Notes: generated by a model from the sequence alone, not told the origin. Counted from the stretch's first letter, positions 1 to 10,151 are shown. The stretch is 64,000 bases of DNA from Bacteroidota bacterium (GCA_026391735.1 JAPLDL010000011.1:128211-192210); one strand, 5' to 3'. Numbers and translations are program-made.

Positions 1-1
1 C

Positions 2-796
2 TGTGTTTTTTGTGCCACGGGGAAGCTGGGGTTTACCCGTAACCTTAGTGCCGGCGAGATCTATGACCAGGCTGCATATCTCAATAAACTTGCCATTGAA
101 CGCACAAACAGTGAAGCCGGCTTGTCCAATATTGTATATATGGGCATGGGAGAGCCAATGCTGAACTACGGAAATGTGAAACGATCTATCGATTTGATCA
201 CTTCTGCGGATGGCATGGGGATGTCACCCCAAAGAATTACCATCTCAAGTGTGGGCATCCCTAAAATGATAAAGCAGATAGCGGATGATGAGATGAAATG
301 CCATTTTGCTCTTTCATTGCATTCCGCAGGGAATGAGACCAGGAACCGCCTTGTTCCTTATAACCTCCGCCACCCTGTTGAGGATCTGAGAGAAGCTTTA
401 AAGTATTATTATAAGAAGACAGGAAAGCGTTTCACAATTGAATATATCCTTTTCAGGGATGTCAATGATGATCTCGTTAATGCCAGGGAGCTGGCTGCTT
501 TCTGTAGAAATTTTCCTGTCAAGGTCAATCTCCTGGAATATAACGTGGTTGATGGAACCGGATTACAAAAGTCCTCTCCTGAAAGAATGAAGATATTTGC
601 CGAATTTCTGGAAAAGAAAAATATGGTCGTCAATATCCGTAAAAGCAGGGGCAAAGATATTGATGCTGCCTGTGGACAGCTTGCAGGAAAAATAAACAAC
701 GAGATAACGAGATATGGAAAGCAAACATTTTACAGTTTCCGGCAACATCGTGGATGTGGTGGCAAAGAGAATTTTCACAGGCAGCATTCAGGTTGA
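2..796 (+). CDS. rlmN: 23S rRNA (adenine2503-C2)-methyltransferase RlmN, 5'-truncated by window edge
   Basis: Frame open from base 2 (CVFCATGKLGFTRNLSAGEIYDQ...) through the 122..796 ORF; radical SAM and RlmN motifs NIVYMGMGEPMLNY, ALSLHSAGNETRNRLVP, RKSRGKDIDAACGQLA. Confidence 0.95.
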   Translation, partial: CVFCATGKLGFTRNLSAGEIYDQAAYLNKLAIERTNSEAGLSNIVYMGMGEPMLNYGNVKRSIDLITSADGMGMSPQRITISSVGIPKMIKQIADDEMKCHFALSLHSAGNETRNRLVPYNLRHPVEDLREALKYYYKKTGKRFTIEYILFRDVNDDLVNARELAAFCRNFPVKVNLLEYNVVDGTGLQKSSPERMKIFAEFLEKKNMVVNIRKSRGKDIDAACGQLAGKINNEITRYGKQTFYSFRQHRGCGGKENFHRQHSG

Positions 797-2351
797 AAAT
801 GGCCTCATTAAAAAGATTACTGAAGGTCAGGTCACAAAGGATCATTATATTCTTCCAGGCTTCATAGATGCCCATATCCATATCGAAAGCTCCATGCTGA
901 TCCCATCGGAGTTTGCAAGGCTGGCAGTTGTCCACGGGACCGTTGCCACTGTTTCCGATCCGCATGAGATAGCCAATGTTCTGGGTGTCCCCGGTGTAAG
1001 GTTTATGATAGCAAATGGAAGGAAAGTTCCATTTAAATTCAACTTTGGCGCCTCTTCCTGCGTCCCGGCCACACCTTTTGAAACTGCAGGAGCTTCATTG
1101 GGGCTGGAGGAACTTGAAGAGCTGCTTGCGATGGATGAAATAAAGTATCTTTCAGAAATGATGAACTATCCCGGGGTATTATTCGATGATCCCCAGGTAA
1201 AAGCAAAATTAAAACTTGCCTCTAAATTCGGGAAGCCAGTCGACGGTCATGCCCCGGGTCTGAAGGGTGATGAAGCAGCCCGGTATATCGCGGCTGGTAT
1301 TACAACCGATCACGAATGCTTCAGCATTGAGGAAGCCCTGGACAAGATCAGGTACGGGATGAAGATCCTCATAAGGGAAGGCAGTGCAGCGAAGAATTTC
1401 GAGGAATTATATCCGCTGGTTGATCAGTTTCCCGATATGGTGATGTTTTGCAGTGACGACAAGCATCCTGATGATCTTACGGAAGGACATATTAATGAAA
1501 TTGTGAAGCGAGGCGTGGCCAAGGGTCTGGATCTGTTCAATGTTCTCAGGGCTTGTACGTGGAACCCGGTCAATCACTATAAACTGGAAACCGGCCTTCT
1601 CAGGGAAGGAGATTCTGCCGATTTTATAATAGCTGATAACCTCAGGGAGTTCAATATTTTAGAAACATGGGTTAATGGAATTAAGGTCGCCGAAGCCGGT
1701 AAAACCCTGATCCCCAAAATCACCGAAACCCCTTTCAACAATTTCAATATAAGTGAGCTCTCCGCTGGGAGTCTCAGGGTGGATCAGAAGCCGGGCCGGG
1801 TCATGATACAGGAAGTGTATGACGGGCAGTTAATCACCGGTGCATTGGATGCAGATCCCAGACTTGCCGATGGGCAGGTGGTAAGCGATCCGGAAAGGGA
1901 CATCCTCAAGCTGATCGTAAAAAACAGGTATTCTGAAAGCCATGCAGGAATAGGGTTTATTAAAGGGCTTGGATTGAAGAGAGGAGCCATTGCTTCATGT
2001 GTAGCCCATGACAGCCATAATATCGTTGCTGCCGGTACTGATGACTTGTCCATTGCCAGAGCCATCAACCTGATCATCCGTAACAGGGGAGGAATATCCT
2101 GCGTAGATGGCGATACAGAAGAAGTGCTACCCTTACCGTTTGCCGGCATCATGACCGTGGAGGACGGATATTCAGTTGCTGAAAAATACCGAAGAATGGA
2201 CAAACTGGCAAAAATCCTGGGCAGCCCTCTTAAGGCACCCTTTATGACCCTTTCCTTTATGGCTTTGCTGGTTATCCCCAGTCTTAAACTCAGTGATAAA
2301 GGCTTGTTTGACGGTGAGAAGTTCGCTTTTACCGATCTGTTTAAAATTTAA
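714..2351 (+). CDS. ade: adenine deaminase
   Basis: 545 aa; GFIDAHIHIESSM, DPHEIANVLG, VDGHAPGL, SDDKHPDDL and C-terminal AHDSHNIVAAGTDD are typical of adenine deaminase. Confidence 0.95.
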   Translation: MESKHFTVSGNIVDVVAKRIFTGSIQVENGLIKKITEGQVTKDHYILPGFIDAHIHIESSMLIPSEFARLAVVHGTVATVSDPHEIANVLGVPGVRFMIANGRKVPFKFNFGASSCVPATPFETAGASLGLEELEELLAMDEIKYLSEMMNYPGVLFDDPQVKAKLKLASKFGKPVDGHAPGLKGDEAARYIAAGITTDHECFSIEEALDKIRYGMKILIREGSAAKNFEELYPLVDQFPDMVMFCSDDKHPDDLTEGHINEIVKRGVAKGLDLFNVLRACTWNPVNHYKLETGLLREGDSADFIIADNLREFNILETWVNGIKVAEAGKTLIPKITETPFNNFNISELSAGSLRVDQKPGRVMIQEVYDGQLITGALDADPRLADGQVVSDPERDILKLIVKNRYSESHAGIGFIKGLGLKRGAIASCVAHDSHNIVAAGTDDLSIARAINLIIRNRGGISCVDGDTEEVLPLPFAGIMTVEDGYSVAEKYRRMDKLAKILGSPLKAPFMTLSFMALLVIPSLKLSDKGLFDGEKFAFTDLFKI

Positions 2352-2395
2352 CAGAAAAAAACATGTACATATTTAGGAGCATAGGATATTCTTTT

Positions 2396-2403
2396 TATAT
2401 TTG
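2396..2403 (+). promoter_or_regulatory. candidate Bacteroidota -7 box (TATATTTG) for the ArsR-type regulator
   Basis: Matches the TAnnTTTG consensus 26 bp upstream of the ATG at 2430. Confidence 0.4.
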
Positions 2404-2429
2404 TCTGGAAATTTAAAATCTTGATTACC

Positions 2430-2732
2430 ATGAAGAAGAAACCCGCACTCGATCTCCAAAAGCTTGAAACGGCTGCCAGTAAACTCAGAGCTATGGCTCA
2501 CCCAATGCGTATCGCTATTATTGACCTTCTCACTGATAACAAGAAACTTACAGTGACTGAGATTTACGAGAACCTGAATATTGAACAGGCTTCTGCCTCA
2601 CACCATTTGAATATCCTTAAGAATAAAGGTATTCTGGATTCAAAAAGAGATGGGAAAATGATCTTTTACTCTTTAAAAATAATCACTCTTACCCAGGTCA
2701 TTGATTGCATCAATCAATGTGTTGAGGCATAA
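2430..2732 (+). CDS. ArsR-family winged-helix transcriptional regulator
   Basis: AMAHPMRIAIIDLL...ASASHHLNILKNKGILDSKRDGKMIFYSL is an ArsR wHTH. ORF track starts at TTG 2421; ATG 2430 preferred. Confidence 0.85.
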   Translation: MKKKPALDLQKLETAASKLRAMAHPMRIAIIDLLTDNKKLTVTEIYENLNIEQASASHHLNILKNKGILDSKRDGKMIFYSLKIITLTQVIDCINQCVEA

Positions 2733-2735
2733 CGA

Positions 2736-4553
2736 TCAGAAGGTAGCTATTGGGGACCATTTTTCTTCCACGTCCCAGTTTGCTCTGATTTCAATAATTT
2801 TCTGAAGGAAAAATACTTCCTCGGGTTGGATTTTTTTTCTCAGATTTCCTGTATCCCAACGGCCATTATGATTGCGATCGCATATGGCTTTCACTTTAAA
2901 TTTCCCCGGCGTCAGATATTCGAATTTTATCTTACCTGAGGTTTTGATTATCTTTTCACCCAGAACGGCGTCCCGTTCATTCAGCAGTTGGATAATATAA
3001 TCTCCGGGATGCAGAGAAATATCAAGGTCCAGGATAAGGTTCCCGAATTCACGGGCCTGCCGGGTTTTAAACCGGGTTTGCAGAGTGTCATTGGCAAGTC
3101 CGTTGATCCCGATAAAAACAGAATCAGGAATAAAAACAGAATAATTCTTGTCTTCCTTCCACTTTGTTTCCAGAGTGATGATCCTCTTTAAGCTGTCGGC
3201 AAAATACACTTTGGGTTTCAGGGTGTCTTTATCCTGTATAAGCTTGATACGTTTGAAATTGGCATAAGCAAGCGGATATGAAAAAATCATATTGAAGTTT
3301 CCCGCAAACTGGTTCAGCATTGCTGCTGATGTATTAGTACCGACCCCCAGGAAGCTTTTCCCCTGGTCTTTTTTCTTGGTGACAGACTTATCCTCTTTTG
3401 CATTCAGCTCAAGCTTCAGGGTGTCAAGCACCTTGTTATCCTGACAAACCCTGAGGATCAGTGAGTCCTTTCCCGGATTGGTCAGCCAGAGGTAAAGGGA
3501 ATCCTTCTGCCTTGAAAATTCCGTGAAAGCCCAGGGTTTGGACGTGTCACAGTTCAGAGGTTTAATATCCAATGACTTCGTGGGGAAACGAAAAGCGATA
3601 AGCACAAGGCCTTTTTTAACTACAACTGATTTCTGCACTCTCTGAATGGAATCTATATCATCAAACAAGAATAAAAGATGTTTTGGAAAACCCGGCTTCA
3701 GGAGGGTATCTTTTTTAGTTGTATCGATGGCAGTTTTTGGTTTGTCTGCGGATGTCCCTTTACCCGCGGCTTTGATTTTTGCGCTATCTGCCACCAGTTT
3801 CAGGCTGTCGCGACGGGCGGCTGCCGTATCGGGTTTAGGAACAGGAATGTAGTATGGTTTGACAAGGCTGTCAAGGAAAGCCACTTTTTCAGATGCCTGG
3901 TCAAAAATCAGGTTACCGTTCTGATCGGCCAGGGCTGTGAGTTTCATTGTGGATGCTTTGAGGTTGTGAAAGCGGAATTCCCCTTTTTCATTTGTTTTAG
4001 TGACATAATATGGTTTGACTTTGAAAGGCAGGGAGTCAAGGGGGATTGTATCATAAATATCGATATACAGTAAGGCGCACAAATCCTTTTGCGGGTTGAG
4101 GTCAAACGCATTTACGACCATGCCCTGGAGACTCAGTGAATCAATATAAGGGCCGGTACTAAAAACATAGGAAAATCCCGAAAGGGGATTGCTTTCAGTG
4201 ATATCAGATATGGCTTTGCCAAAATCGATTGAGTAGGTTGTATTGGGGGCCAGAGTATCTTCCAGCTTCACGATCAGGCTTTTCCCTCTCAGCCTTAAAT
4301 CGGGCAGGGTTTTCAGGGGAGGTGAAACATTCACTTCGGCCGCCTGGTTTTTTATGGCGATGAATTCATTAAAGTCAATCCTGATATTGTTTCCCGTGAA
4401 ATTTGTCGAGTAGATCGGTGGATCGAATTTCAGCACTTTTGGTGGAGTGATGTCTTTTGGCCCGCCTGTTGGCGCCACTATGTTGGCACATGCAGAAAGC
4501 AATAAACCAAGAATGGGAAAAAGAAGAAATATGTAAACACGAGAATATTTCAT
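2736..4553 (-). CDS. lipoprotein with SbsA/Big_5 Ig-like domain
   Basis: Start at MKYSRVYIFLLFPILGLLLSACANIVAPTGGPKDITPPKV (lipobox LLSAC) inside the longer ORF; IRIDFNEFIAIKNQ...TLAPNTTYSIDFGKAISD. Confidence 0.75.
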   Translation of the reverse strand: MKYSRVYIFLLFPILGLLLSACANIVAPTGGPKDITPPKVLKFDPPIYSTNFTGNNIRIDFNEFIAIKNQAAEVNVSPPLKTLPDLRLRGKSLIVKLEDTLAPNTTYSIDFGKAISDITESNPLSGFSYVFSTGPYIDSLSLQGMVVNAFDLNPQKDLCALLYIDIYDTIPLDSLPFKVKPYYVTKTNEKGEFRFHNLKASTMKLTALADQNGNLIFDQASEKVAFLDSLVKPYYIPVPKPDTAAARRDSLKLVADSAKIKAAGKGTSADKPKTAIDTTKKDTLLKPGFPKHLLFLFDDIDSIQRVQKSVVVKKGLVLIAFRFPTKSLDIKPLNCDTSKPWAFTEFSRQKDSLYLWLTNPGKDSLILRVCQDNKVLDTLKLELNAKEDKSVTKKKDQGKSFLGVGTNTSAAMLNQFAGNFNMIFSYPLAYANFKRIKLIQDKDTLKPKVYFADSLKRIITLETKWKEDKNYSVFIPDSVFIGINGLANDTLQTRFKTRQAREFGNLILDLDISLHPGDYIIQLLNERDAVLGEKIIKTSGKIKFEYLTPGKFKVKAICDRNHNGRWDTGNLRKKIQPEEVFFLQKIIEIRANWDVEEKWSPIATF

Positions 4554-4688
4554 ATGTTTTTCGCAAAAGCCTTTTGAGCTTCCAAAATTACCAATCGTTT
4601 TTGTATCATCTATGATTTTTTTATTAATTTTGAAGTGGAATTTCCGATAGATCAGATTATTCATTGTTAATTTACAAACAATTACAAT

Positions 4689-5432
4689 ATGTCAGGTCAC
4701 AATAAATGGTCTACGATAAAGCGTAAAAAGGGAGCTTTGGACGCAAAACGTTCAAAGATTTTTTCCAAGATAATTAAAGATATCACCATTGCTGTGAAAG
4801 AAGGAGGCCCAGACTCTGATGGAAATCCCAGGCTCCGGCTTGCAATTGCCAATGCCAAGGGTGCCTCCATGCCAAAGGAGACAATCCAGAGGGCCATCAA
4901 TAAGGGAACCGAAAAGGATTCCGCTACATTGCATGAGACAACATACGAAGGCAAAGGACCGCACGGGATAGCAATCTTCGTGGAATGTACGACCGATAAT
5001 CTTCAGAGAACCGTTTCCAATATCAGAGCCTATTTTAACAAACATGGCGGCGAACTGGGAACAAACGGTTCTCTGGCATACTTGTTTGACCGGAAAGGTA
5101 TTTTTGAAATACCTAAAGGAGACCTTGTGCAGGAAGAATTTGAGATGGAACTGATCGATGCAGGAGCCGAGGATATCACTCTTGATGAAGAAACATTTAC
5201 TATTACTACCGCGATGGAAGACTTCGGTTCTATGATGAAAAAGCTGGAGGCTATGCATATTGAACCTGAAAGCGCTTCTCTTCACAGGATCCCGAAATCG
5301 TTTCTTTCCCTTGAAGAAGATTCAACCCGCAAGGCCCTTAAGCTGATCGATATTCTTGAAGAAGACGAAGATGTACAAAATGTCTTTCACAACCTTCAGA
5401 TCAGTGACGAGATGGCTGATAAACTAGCATAA
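4689..5432 (+). CDS. yebC: YebC/PmpR-family protein
   Basis: MSGHNKWSTIKRKKGALDAKRSKIFSKIIKDI...GGPDSDGNPRLRLAIANAKGASMPKETIQRAINKG. Confidence 0.95.
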   Translation: MSGHNKWSTIKRKKGALDAKRSKIFSKIIKDITIAVKEGGPDSDGNPRLRLAIANAKGASMPKETIQRAINKGTEKDSATLHETTYEGKGPHGIAIFVECTTDNLQRTVSNIRAYFNKHGGELGTNGSLAYLFDRKGIFEIPKGDLVQEEFEMELIDAGAEDITLDEETFTITTAMEDFGSMMKKLEAMHIEPESASLHRIPKSFLSLEEDSTRKALKLIDILEEDEDVQNVFHNLQISDEMADKLA

Positions 5433-5435
5433 AAA

Positions 5436-5463
5436 AACCGGCTTTAAGCCGGTTTCTTTTTTC
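5436..5463. terminator. intrinsic terminator between convergent yebC and the response regulator
   Basis: AACCGGCTTTAAGCCGGTT hairpin followed by a T-rich run, starting 3 bp after the yebC stop. Confidence 0.85.
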
Positions 5464-5476
5464 CCAATAGATAGGA

Positions 5477-6448
5477 TCAGACTTCGCAAATGAACTGGGT
5501 CAGGTTAATCCCCTTGTTCAGGTTCAGCTTTTTCCTCAGCCTGATGCGTGAAATCTCGGTACTTGGCGCGGTGATTTTAAGAATATGAGCGATTTCCTTG
5601 GTATTCAGGTTCATTCTGAGCAGAGCGCACAACTTATGATCATTTGGTGTGAGTTGAGGATGGAGCTTACGAAGACGGTCGAAAAATCCCGGATGAATCT
5701 TTTCAAAATGAGCTTTGATCCTGTACCAGTCATTATCGAATTTGATATTGTCGTCGATAGTCTTCAGTACCTTGGCAATCTCGTTCCTGGTGATGATCTT
5801 TTCATTTTTCAGGAGACGGTTAATGTCTTTCTTTATCAGGCCGATGATTTTATTCTTCTGGCTGATGAAGATGGATGATGTAGCAAGTTCGCGGTTGATC
5901 AAATCAAGTTCCATCTGATGTTTCTGTTTCAGGAGCTGATTTACTTTCTGTTCGGCCCTGATTCTTTCCTGGAGCCTTTGATTGCGTTCCTTTTCGGCTT
6001 TCTTACGCTGTTCTATCTCATTCTTCAGCTCTGAAATGATGCGTTCATTTGTCATCTCAAGGCTCCTCTGGTAGTTTGCAACTTCAATGGCAGCTTTGAT
6101 CTGATCAATATCAATGGGTTTGAAGAGGTATGCATAGGGTTTCAGGGAGAAAGACTTGGTAAATACCTCGCTTTTATTCATTGAGGTCAGAAAGATAATC
6201 CCGCAATTATAATTTTCGGTGAGCACCCTGGCTGCTTCAATTCCATCCATTTTTCCGGCCAGCCTTACGTCCATGATCACAATATCAGGTTCATTATTCT
6301 GTTCTTTGAGACCTGCAATATTTTCAACAGCGTTTTCCCCTTTAGTATCGATACCCAAAACCACATACCCGAGTTCGGATAATTTAGCCTTCAGATCATG
6401 CGCAATAATTAATTCATCTTCAACGATATAAATGCTGATAGGAGCCAT
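5477..6448 (-). CDS. response regulator, REC + coiled coil + LuxR-like HTH
   Basis: ISIYIVEDELIIAHDLKAKL, DIVIMDVRLAGKMDG, LKPYAYLFKPI; C-terminal LTPNDHKLCALLRMNLNTKEIAHILKITAPSTEISRIRLRKKLNL. Confidence 0.85.
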   Translation of the reverse strand: MAPISIYIVEDELIIAHDLKAKLSELGYVVLGIDTKGENAVENIAGLKEQNNEPDIVIMDVRLAGKMDGIEAARVLTENYNCGIIFLTSMNKSEVFTKSFSLKPYAYLFKPIDIDQIKAAIEVANYQRSLEMTNERIISELKNEIEQRKKAEKERNQRLQERIRAEQKVNQLLKQKHQMELDLINRELATSSIFISQKNKIIGLIKKDINRLLKNEKIITRNEIAKVLKTIDDNIKFDNDWYRIKAHFEKIHPGFFDRLRKLHPQLTPNDHKLCALLRMNLNTKEIAHILKITAPSTEISRIRLRKKLNLNKGINLTQFICEV

Positions 6449-6465
6449 AATGCATTGTTTTAGGG

Positions 6466-7683
6466 TTAAAATTTGAAGTCAGCTTTTTCTATTATGTTAT
6501 ATGTATCAATGGCAATAACAAGTTCTTCATTTGTGGGCATTACCATCGCCATTACTTTTGAGCCGGGCTTTGTGAGAATTGCCTCACGGCCCCGGATCCC
6601 CTCGTTACGGTCGGGATCGAACTCAATCCCCAGGAATCCCAGGTCGGAAAGTATTCGCTGGCGTGAGTCGTAGTCATTCTCTCCTATTCCCCCTGTAAAA
6701 ATAATAAGGTCCACACCTCCCATAACAGCAGCATAGGCCCCGATGTATTTCTTCACCCTGTATGCATACATGTCAAGAGCCAGCTGGGCCCTTTGTATGC
6801 CCTGTGCCGCAGCCATTTCAACATCACGCATATCATAGGATATCCCTGATATCCCACACACACCACTTTGCTTATTGAACAGGTTGTTCGTGTCCTTGAT
6901 GCTCAGGTTTTCTTTTTCGGCGATAAATAACAGTACACCAACATCCACGTCACCCGTCCGTGTGCCCATCATCAATCCTTCAACAGGTGTAAATCCCATT
7001 GAAGTGTCAACTGATTTACCTTTGTTGATTGCAGCCACCGAAGAGCCATTCCCGAGATGACAAGTGATAATTCTGATGGATTTATAATCCTTGCCAAGGT
7101 ATCTGCAGGCTTTTTCAGCTACAAACTGATGGGAAGTACCGTGATAACCATACCGGCGTATCCTGTATTTCTCATAGTATTCATATGGAAGGGGATACAG
7201 GTATGCATGGGCAGGCATGGTCTGGTGAAACGATGTATCAAAAGTAGCAACCTGGGGAACATCGGGCAGGATCGCCTCCATGGATAAAATCCCTTTCAGA
7301 TTTGCAGGGTTGTGCAAAGGAGCAAGTTCTATGCAACGTTCAATTCCTTCTTTGACCTCTGTATTGATCAGAACACTGTTCTTGAACTTCTCACCTCCGT
7401 TAACCACCCTGTGCCCCACAGCCTGGATCTCATTGATATCCTTTATTACCCCATGTTGGGGATGCTTGAGTGTTTCAAGGATAAGGTAAATCCCGTCCTG
7501 ATGATCGGGAATGGGCTTGACAATTTTCACTTTTTCCTTGTCAGTAACCTGGTGAGTAAGTTCACCATTTTCCAGACCGATTCTTTCCAATAATCCCTTG
7601 GCCAATAGTTCTGCTTCAACACCAATATCAAACAGCCTGTATTTTATGGAAGAACTGCCGCAGTTTAATACGAGAATTTTCAT
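6466..7683 (-). CDS. ackA: acetate kinase
   Basis: MKILVLNCGSSSIKYRLFD...VGHRVVNGGEKF...RRYGYHGTSHQFVAEKA...HLGNGSSVAAI...GGIGEND. Confidence 0.97.
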   Translation of the reverse strand: MKILVLNCGSSSIKYRLFDIGVEAELLAKGLLERIGLENGELTHQVTDKEKVKIVKPIPDHQDGIYLILETLKHPQHGVIKDINEIQAVGHRVVNGGEKFKNSVLINTEVKEGIERCIELAPLHNPANLKGILSMEAILPDVPQVATFDTSFHQTMPAHAYLYPLPYEYYEKYRIRRYGYHGTSHQFVAEKACRYLGKDYKSIRIITCHLGNGSSVAAINKGKSVDTSMGFTPVEGLMMGTRTGDVDVGVLLFIAEKENLSIKDTNNLFNKQSGVCGISGISYDMRDVEMAAAQGIQRAQLALDMYAYRVKKYIGAYAAVMGGVDLIIFTGGIGENDYDSRQRILSDLGFLGIEFDPDRNEGIRGREAILTKPGSKVMAMVMPTNEELVIAIDTYNIIEKADFKF

Positions 7684-7931
7684 TTTTTAGTAGTTGTCTA
7701 TAGTTATTTTAGTGTGATTTTCAGATGTCAGGCATCTGAAAAGACATAAATGTTAGGGTATACAAACTTACAACTAAAATACATTATTCCAAAGGGAACA
7801 AGAAAAATAATTAAGGATTTTTTATGGTGATTGTTATATCATTATAAATCAAGATATTTTCCCTGCCGGTGCTTTTTGTCAATTAAGGTTGTATTTTTGA
7901 TACTGAATTCTTCTCAATAAATTTTCCGGTA

Positions 7932-9452
7932 ATGGCTCTGATCAATTCGGTCATTTCATGGTTGATGAAACAGCGGATCCATCAGATCGAGCTGTTCATG
8001 AAATACCCCCTGGAAGTTCAGCAGGAGTGGCTGCGAAAGCTTCTTCAATCGGCCAAGAATACCGAATGGGGCAAGCGATATGACTTTCGTTCGATATGCA
8101 CTTATGAAGAATTCAGGAACCGGCTGCCACTGAATGATTATGATTCGCTGAAACCCTTTATCGAAAGGTTAAGGCAAGGCGAACAAAATATATTGTGGCC
8201 TACCGAAATAAAATGTTTTGCAAAATCATCTGGTACCACTAATGATAAAAGCAAGTTTATCCCGGTGAGCCAGGAAGCACTTGAGGAATGCCATTTTAAA
8301 GGAGGTAAGGACCTGCTTTCGATCTATTGTAACAATCATCCCGACACCAATCTCTTTGCCGGCAAAGCGATTGCTATGGGCGGCGCACACCAGATCCTGG
8401 AAGTGAACAATGAATCATATTACCAGGGAGATCTGTCGGCTATCCTGATTCAGCATTTACCTCTTTGGGTTGAGTATTTAAGAACTCCCGGGCTTTCAAT
8501 CGCATTGATGGATGAATGGGAGGCTAAAATTGAAAAAATGGCTTTTGCCACGGTTCAGCATGACGTCACCAATATTTCGGGAGTACCTTCATGGACTTTG
8601 CTTCTTTTTAAAAAAGTTCTTGAAATAACGGGAAAAAGGAACCTGCTTGAAGTATGGCCCAATTTTGAATTATATATCCATGGCGGAGTGAATTTCATAC
8701 CCTATCAATCCCAGTTCAGCAAGTTACTGCAATCAGATACAGTAAATTATGTTGAAACTTATAATGCTTCAGAGGGATTTTTCGGGATACAGGACAGGAA
8801 GGGGGCAAAAGATATGCTTCTTATGCTCGATTACGGCATCTTCTATGAGTTTATACCTGTTGATGACAGCCTTACCGATAGTTCAAAAGCGATTTCACTG
8901 ATTGAAGTAAAGCCGGATGTGAATTATGCCATAATTATTACTACTAATGCCGGCTTATGGCGTTATATGTTGGGAGATACTGTGAAATTCACATCAGTAT
9001 CGCCATACCGTATACAAATAACAGGCCGGACAAGGTGTTTCATCAATGCTTTCGGGGAAGAGATGATCATTGATAATGCTGAGAAGGCAATTGCAATTGC
9101 CTGCTTGAAATGCAATGCCCAGGTGAATGAGTTTACTGCAGCCCCTGTGTATTATAGCGAACAAAAAGGTGCTCATGAATGGCTCATCGAATTTGCGCAT
9201 CCCCCGGTCGACCTGGGATTTTTTACTGTAACCCTTGATAATGCGCTGAAATCGCTGAATTCAGATTACGAGGCAAAGAGGTATCATGACCTTCTGCTTG
9301 GCGAGCCGCTGATCAGGGTGATGCCGGAAGACACATTTTACAAATGGTTGAAATTTAAAGGGAAACTGGGAGGGCAGAATAAAGTTCCCCGCCTGGCTAA
9401 TGAAAGGAAATATGTGGAAGAAATCCTTGACATGGTTTCAGGGAAGAAATAA
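7932..9452 (+). CDS. GH3 auxin-responsive promoter family protein
   Basis: 506 aa; CAKSSGTTNDKSKFIPVSQEAL, YNASEGFFGIQD, TTNAGLWRYMLGDTVKFTS match the GH3 fold (adenylate-forming). Confidence 0.85.
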   Translation: MALINSVISWLMKQRIHQIELFMKYPLEVQQEWLRKLLQSAKNTEWGKRYDFRSICTYEEFRNRLPLNDYDSLKPFIERLRQGEQNILWPTEIKCFAKSSGTTNDKSKFIPVSQEALEECHFKGGKDLLSIYCNNHPDTNLFAGKAIAMGGAHQILEVNNESYYQGDLSAILIQHLPLWVEYLRTPGLSIALMDEWEAKIEKMAFATVQHDVTNISGVPSWTLLLFKKVLEITGKRNLLEVWPNFELYIHGGVNFIPYQSQFSKLLQSDTVNYVETYNASEGFFGIQDRKGAKDMLLMLDYGIFYEFIPVDDSLTDSSKAISLIEVKPDVNYAIIITTNAGLWRYMLGDTVKFTSVSPYRIQITGRTRCFINAFGEEMIIDNAEKAIAIACLKCNAQVNEFTAAPVYYSEQKGAHEWLIEFAHPPVDLGFFTVTLDNALKSLNSDYEAKRYHDLLLGEPLIRVMPEDTFYKWLKFKGKLGGQNKVPRLANERKYVEEILDMVSGKK

Positions 9453-9530
9453 TAGCCTGGCTACCCTAAATTCATCAAGTATTTGCTCAGTTCATAAAAT
9501 TCATGTAGGTTTGGCAGTAAATTCCAATTT

Positions 9531-10145
9531 ATGCATATTGCCGTTGCCGGAAATATCGGCTCAGGGAAAACAACCCTCGCGGGACTGCTTGCCAAGAATC
9601 TGAAATGGGAAGCGCATTACGAGAATGTTGATACCAATCCATACCTGCATAGTTTCTATGAAGACATGCAGCGCTGGTCGTTCAATCTTCAGGTTTATTT
9701 TTTGAACAGCCGTTTCAGACATGTGATTGAAATCAGGAAATCAGGAAAGACGGTCATTCAGGACCGCACGATCTATGAGGATGCTTATATCTTTGCTCCG
9801 AACCTTCATGCCATGAACCTGATGAGCACCAGGGATTTCGAGAATTATAAATCACTTTTTGAGCTGATCAGCTCCCTGATTAAACCACCCGACCTTATCA
9901 TTTACCTCAGGGCCAGTGTTCCGACCCTTGTAAGCCAGATACAGAAGCGCGGAAGGGAATACGAGAGTGCCATCCGCATTGATTACCTCAAAAATCTGAA
10001 CGACATGTACGAGGATTGGGTTGAAAGTTATAAACTTTCCAAGATCCTGTTTATTGATGTCGACAACTTAAAATTCAGCGAAAACACCGAGCATCTTGGA
10101 GTCGTTATCGATAAAGTCAATGCCGAACTTCATGGTCTGTTTTAG
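9531..10145 (+). CDS. deoxynucleoside kinase family protein
   Basis: P-loop GNIGSGKTTL; QDRTIYEDAYIFAPNL; REYESAIRIDYLKNLNDMYEDW. Confidence 0.9.
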   Translation: MHIAVAGNIGSGKTTLAGLLAKNLKWEAHYENVDTNPYLHSFYEDMQRWSFNLQVYFLNSRFRHVIEIRKSGKTVIQDRTIYEDAYIFAPNLHAMNLMSTRDFENYKSLFELISSLIKPPDLIIYLRASVPTLVSQIQKRGREYESAIRIDYLKNLNDMYEDWVESYKLSKILFIDVDNLKFSENTEHLGVVIDKVNAELHGLF

Positions 10146-10151
10146 CCACGT

